Of a DNA stretch of 64,000 nucleotides, positions 59,301 to 62,300 are shown piece by piece. The position numbers and the translations under genes are program-made. The DNA comes from Limanda limanda (lineage: Eukaryota; Chordata; Actinopteri; Pleuronectiformes; Pleuronectidae), in NCBI RefSeq assembly GCF_963576545.1, contig NC_083647.1, positions 4,507,507 through 4,571,506 of the forward strand, read 5' to 3'. The notes beneath the pieces are model-generated. The model was not told the DNA's origin. It worked only from the letters and a program-made list of their open reading frames with translations, and did not search any database. Position 1 is the first letter of the stretch; each line of letters begins with the position of its first letter.

Positions 59301-62300
59301 GGAAAACAAAGGTTTCACCCCACTCTACTATACTGGCCATCTAATAATCAGAAAGACAGAAAGATACGTTAGTGCTCCAAAAAAATACAAATAATGCATG
59401 AAATAAAAAAGGAGGAAAGAAGAAAAACCTACAATACAATCAAATATAATACAACACTACAATAAGTAAGATAAAATAATCCAAAGATGCAAATAGATCA
59501 AATTATAACAATTCTTCTGAACACTATTAAGTCACAAGAATAGCATATGTGGCAGGATGTTTCTTGGTTAGAATTACATTGTACAGGTGATTCATACAAG
59601 AAGTTGTCTTGTGACCTAAAGGTTTATTGACATAGTCGTACCAAAAAGCTGCACGTACATACATTCGCTTTTATACGCACACACACACACGCACCTGTGG
59701 AATAGTGACCCTGCCGGTGAGCCCCCCAGCCTGCATGTCAATGAGCCAGGCATACTCCAACGTGTCACTGCCCGGAGGAATGCCCTGGGCAGAGAACATG
59801 GCATGGGCCCTCATCTGCAGTCCAGACAGACTGAGGTGGCCGTCCCTCAGGACACCGTCTGCTGTGGGACGCTGTGGGCAAGAGAGCATTTAATCAAACA
59901 CTCACAGTTTTAGTTAGTTAAACCGGTGCCTTGTAAGATGTGGGCAAAATGGCAAAAACTAAACAAAAAGGTAATCTGCAGTGGCTGAAATCAATCTTTG
60001 ATCTTTGAATATGATATTTTACTTCCATAATTATTCTCCGCATGGCATAAATTGAGATTTTTATCCCACCAGAGGACAGAGATGAGGGCAACGGGTTCTT
60101 TGACAGGGATTAGAGAAAGTTATTCACTCAAGGCAGGAAACAGGATCCAGAGCTTCCCTTAGGATTGTTTTTAGCAGGGGGCCATCTGATTCTGTTAGGT
60201 TATACAATGTGCAGCTGCTTATGCAAACGTGGCTGGTGCAAGTGTGGTTCACATTATGCAACACAGCTTTATTCAGGGTTGTTTCCAAGGACCGAGTCAC
60301 CCTTTCAGTTAACAGATAGAAGAGTAGTTGTTTGCACGATAACTCTTTAGTCTAATAATACTTCAAAGGTCTCTGTTCTACTGTTTGACACGGTCTTGTT
60401 CTATGTGTTCCTGAACTGCTGGCAGAAAGCTAAGATGGACATTTAGTTCTACTCTTGTGATTTTACACAAATAACATTTAATAGTTAAACAATGTCTCCA
60501 CCCTATTGGAGCAAAAACCAGCAGCATCAGGCAGCTGTGTAGTTGTTTTCCATACCTGGTAGTTGTCACTGATGAATATGTGAATGGGAGACAGGAGCAG
60601 CTGAAGCATTGTCTCCTTGTAACCCTTCTTCATCTCAAAACACAGCCGCTCCAAGAAGCCCGATGGACCTTCGGGACCCTCGCTGCTGCAGTTCTGGAGG
60701 GCAACCGAGAATGTTAACAAACACATAGAGTCGTGCATCAAACTGTTTTCATAAACATAAATTGACATTGATACAAACATTACTTGTAGGTTTGAATGAA
60801 CAAAAGCCAGGTGAAAAACAGCGACTAGATATCTTTCATCTATTTATGTAAATCAAATTTATAGTATACAAATAAACGTAGTGTCTATGTAGCAACAGCT
60901 TGTTTGGCATGCACACAGTGCACATATCCATCATTTTTATGTCCCACTGTCGTGATGGAACCGTTCCATAATATGTGACAGAACCCTAACACGCCGTGCC
61001 TCTACACTGATCTCTCTGACTCTGCCAAGCCATTAACTGAACATTGGGAGTCATCCGTCTTACAATTGGAAGTCGGCCATGGACTTTGTAGAGGTTGATG
61101 AGCACAGTGATGTCCCAGGGTCGCAGGTCCAGGGGGTGGAGGTCTGAGGTGTCTTTCCGTTCGCCGTCCTCCATGCCCAGAGGAGACCAGCCGAGGCCCG
61201 AGGAGGTGGAGGTGGATAACACAGGGCTGGAAACCGCCTCCTCAAAGTCTGTGTACATGTCATCCTCACCAAAATAGTTCTCCTGTGGGAACAGCAGGGG
61301 AGGTTTGAAGGCTCTTTGATGGATTATTGGAAACACCATGAAATTTCAATTTACTCAAGAGGATTATTACTTAACTAGAAGGACTCTCTGAAAGTGTGTA
61401 CCTCAGCAAGGCTAATGCAATATTTTACCATTTCAAAGCAGTGTTTCCCGTTAAATATCTTAGCTGTGACGGTCCACCATATTCTAATTTGTCCTGCCAC
61501 AGTTTCATACTAAACCAAGAAATATTTGACACTTCTCATAATAACATCAATATCTCTTGCTGCATTGGGCCAGTTTGTGCAGCGCTATTTTCTGCATGCT
61601 TTCTCCTGCTATCGTCCATAAAGTTTTTACATGCGAGGCAGACAGTCAGACCTCATAGTTTCAGCTGCAGCTATGTGCAGACCCGCAGCTGGAAAGCAAT
61701 GCATTTCGCACATGAGAACCTCTCTTTCACTCTTTAGTCAGGGTGCGTGTCACTCAGAATCTGTTGCACTTGATAGCAATAGGCATCATTCACCGACCAT
61801 TCTTATGAAAAAAATTATTCTTAAAATCCACTTACGCAGTTTTAATAAGATTCTGACATTCACCAATGTTTTCGTATCAGGTATTTATTCTTATGTAAGA
61901 GCAGAATCTACACACACTGAAGAGTGATCTTACGCACACTTGACTACTGAAAAGCTTGTGTAAACAAATCATCAGTTATTGTGTTTTTTACCTTAATTCT
62001 ACAGATTTAAATACATAATATTTTACAATACATAATATTACAAAAGACAACACATTGCAGTGCATATTATAATGCAAAAATAGTCACCCATCTGATATGA
62101 AGTAGTTTTACGGCAAGCGCTTTCAACGTACATACACCTAGTGTTCATCAATATAAGAACACAGATGTGAAACCATACAGTTTAAGAATACATCATGAAT
62201 CTTTTCGTAGAAAACATCTTAACAACTATTTTAAGAAAATTCTTAGGATGATATTGGTGAATGAGGAAAAAATTGTGTGTATGTGCACAAGCTTTCCTGA